A DNA stretch of 64,000 nt from Bradyrhizobium sp. CCBAU 53340 (GTDB taxonomy: Bacteria; Pseudomonadota; Alphaproteobacteria; Rhizobiales; Xanthobacteraceae). The position numbers were made by a program, and so were the translations under genes. The notes beneath the pieces are model-generated. The model saw only the letters and a program-made list of their open reading frames with translations, did not search any database and was not told where the DNA came from. The stretch covers positions 1 through 64,000 of the forward strand of contig NZ_CP030055.1 of NCBI RefSeq assembly GCF_015291645.1. Direction: 5' to 3'. Below, in pieces: positions 59,089-64,000 of this stretch. Position 1 is the first letter of the stretch; the number at the start of each line of letters is the position of its first letter.

Positions 59089-59163
59089 CAAAAACCATGG
59101 CAGGATCGCAGGACGCTGATCGCCCGCTCCGATCAGCGTCCTGCAATCTTGACATGGTTTTTG
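59089..59163 (+). promoter_or_regulatory. Long pnp leader stem-loop, probable RNase III/PNPase autoregulation site
   Basis: Left arm 59089-59122 pairs with right arm 59130-59163 over 34 positions with two mismatches and one G-U pair, around a 7-base loop (CCCGCTC). It ends 47 bases before the pnp start. The right arm runs into TTTTTGTTTTT, so it could also act as a terminator or attenuator. In E. coli a long leader hairpin cut by RNase III is the basis of pnp autoregulation; the same role is inferred here. Confidence 0.7.
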
Positions 59164-59210
59164 TTTTTCGAGCCGTCCCTTCTTTCGAGAACCCATGAAA
59201 GAAGACCTCT

Positions 59211-61373
<2,163 letters not shown>

Positions 61374-61399
61374 TCGCTTTAAGCCACGTCAGAAACACG

Positions 61400-61430
61400 A
61401 AGGGCGGCCGAGAGGCCGCCCTTTTTGTTT
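61400..61430 (+). terminator. Strong intrinsic terminator after pnp
   Basis: AAGGGCGGCC (61400-61409), loop GAGA, GGCCGCCCTT (61414-61423), then a T-rich tail TTTGTTT. It lies 26 bases after the pnp stop. Confidence 0.9.
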
Positions 61431-61454
61431 GTCGCTTGCTTCGGGCGATCCGCG

Positions 61455-61579
61455 CCCCCTCTCCCGCTTGCGGGAGAGGGTTGGGGAGAGGGTGCTTCTG
61501 CGACGAAGATCCCCCAAGAGGAGAGAGCCCTCACCCGGATCACTGCGCGATCCGACCTCTCCCGCACGCGGGAGAGGTG
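61455..61579. repeat. Intergenic repeat, family 7
   Basis: CCCCCTCTCCCGCTTGCGGG at the left and CGACCTCTCCCGCACGCGGG-type sequence at the right, with GAGAGGG blocks between. This CTCTCCCGC hairpin repeat is widespread in Alphaproteobacteria. It lies between the convergent pnp and katG genes. Confidence 0.75.
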
Positions 61580-61592
61580 GAGCAACACCGCG

Positions 61593-63869
<2,277 letters not shown>

Positions 63870-64000
63870 ATGATCAATCTCACACTGCGCCAGCTCCGCT
63901 ATTTCGACGCATTGGCGCGCCATGGTCATTTCGGCCGCGCCGCGGAGGCCTGTTCCATCTCGCAGCCGGCGCTGTCGATGCAGATCAAGGAACTGGAGGA
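63870..64000 (+). CDS. oxyR: LysR family regulator, OxyR-like (partial, cut by window end)
   Basis: The frame from ATG 63870 reads [20 protein letters not shown] and goes on [23 protein letters not shown], the N-terminal helix-turn-helix of a LysR-type regulator. Divergent position next to katG supports OxyR, the hydrogen peroxide sensor. The ligand domain and the redox cysteines lie beyond the window, so the assignment rests on the helix-turn-helix and context. Confidence 0.8.
   Translation, partial: MINLTLRQLRYFDALARHGHFGRAAEACSISQPALSMQIKELE

Larger units (their letters stand above)
58834..59210. other. 377-bp rpsO-pnp intergenic region
   Basis: No gene is seen. It holds the rpsO terminator (58843-58865), small hairpins (CGGGCA-AGG-TGCCCG at 59041-59055 and GGATGG-ACG-CCATCC near 59068) and the long pnp leader hairpin (59089-59163). 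The density of structure suggests post-transcriptional control of pnp. Confidence 0.65.

Overview
The window is a GC-rich alphaproteobacterial chromosome segment, almost certainly Bradyrhizobium or a very close relative. The grounds are the gene order, a Fur of the Bradyrhizobium type, a PraR/PhrR-type regulator, and several families of intergenic palindromic repeats that are typical of Bradyrhizobium genomes. It starts exactly at the dnaA start codon. No rRNA, tRNA, CRISPR array, insertion sequence or prophage was seen.

Region 1 (1-10.8 kb) carries dnaA, dnaN, recF and gyrB. Between recF and gyrB sit three tandem paralogous genes of unknown function (4173-7972). They encode exported proteins or lipoproteins built from a module with the signature AFYRxEL...GWxE plus a C-terminal beta-rich domain. 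Each gene has its own promoter-like element, TTGAAC-N17-CGACTA, with identical spacing. This cassette is the best candidate here for an undescribed system.

Region 2 (10.9-34.8 kb) is an accessory and metabolic stretch. It holds a scramblase-fold protein, a MurA paralogue with Asp in place of the catalytic Cys, a MATE exporter, DUF2867 and DUF6064 proteins, a FUSC-family transporter, an MmgE/PrpD protein, two penicillin-binding-protein-like serine hydrolases, two AraC regulators (one membrane-bound), a GNAT acetyltransferase, a pirin and a long-type PurC. It also holds an SbmA/BacA-like membrane protein behind a perfect FNR/FixK2-type box, an epimerase/metallo-hydrolase pair, a succinate-semialdehyde dehydrogenase, an acyl-CoA synthetase and a PfkB sugar or nucleoside kinase.

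Region 3 (34.9-61.4 kb) is conserved housekeeping: murJ, trpS, an Nfu-type Fe-S carrier, tsaB-rimI-fur-HAD, miaB-phoH-ybeY-corC-lnt, a praR-like regulator, an M20 peptidase with trmB, a DUF2336 protein, then rimP-nusA-rnpM-infB-rbfA-truB-rpsO-pnp. Together these cover tRNA modification, ribosome maturation, translation initiation, transcription elongation and RNA decay. The pnp leader holds a near-perfect 34-bp stem-loop. The rimP-nusA leader holds a compact promoter-terminator unit of about 60 nucleotides.

Region 4 (61.4-64 kb) carries katG and a divergent oxyR-like gene that is cut by the window end. Most longer intergenic gaps contain one of at least seven palindromic repeat families, usually just 3' of a gene. 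Some of these can be mistranslated as N-terminal extensions of the next gene.
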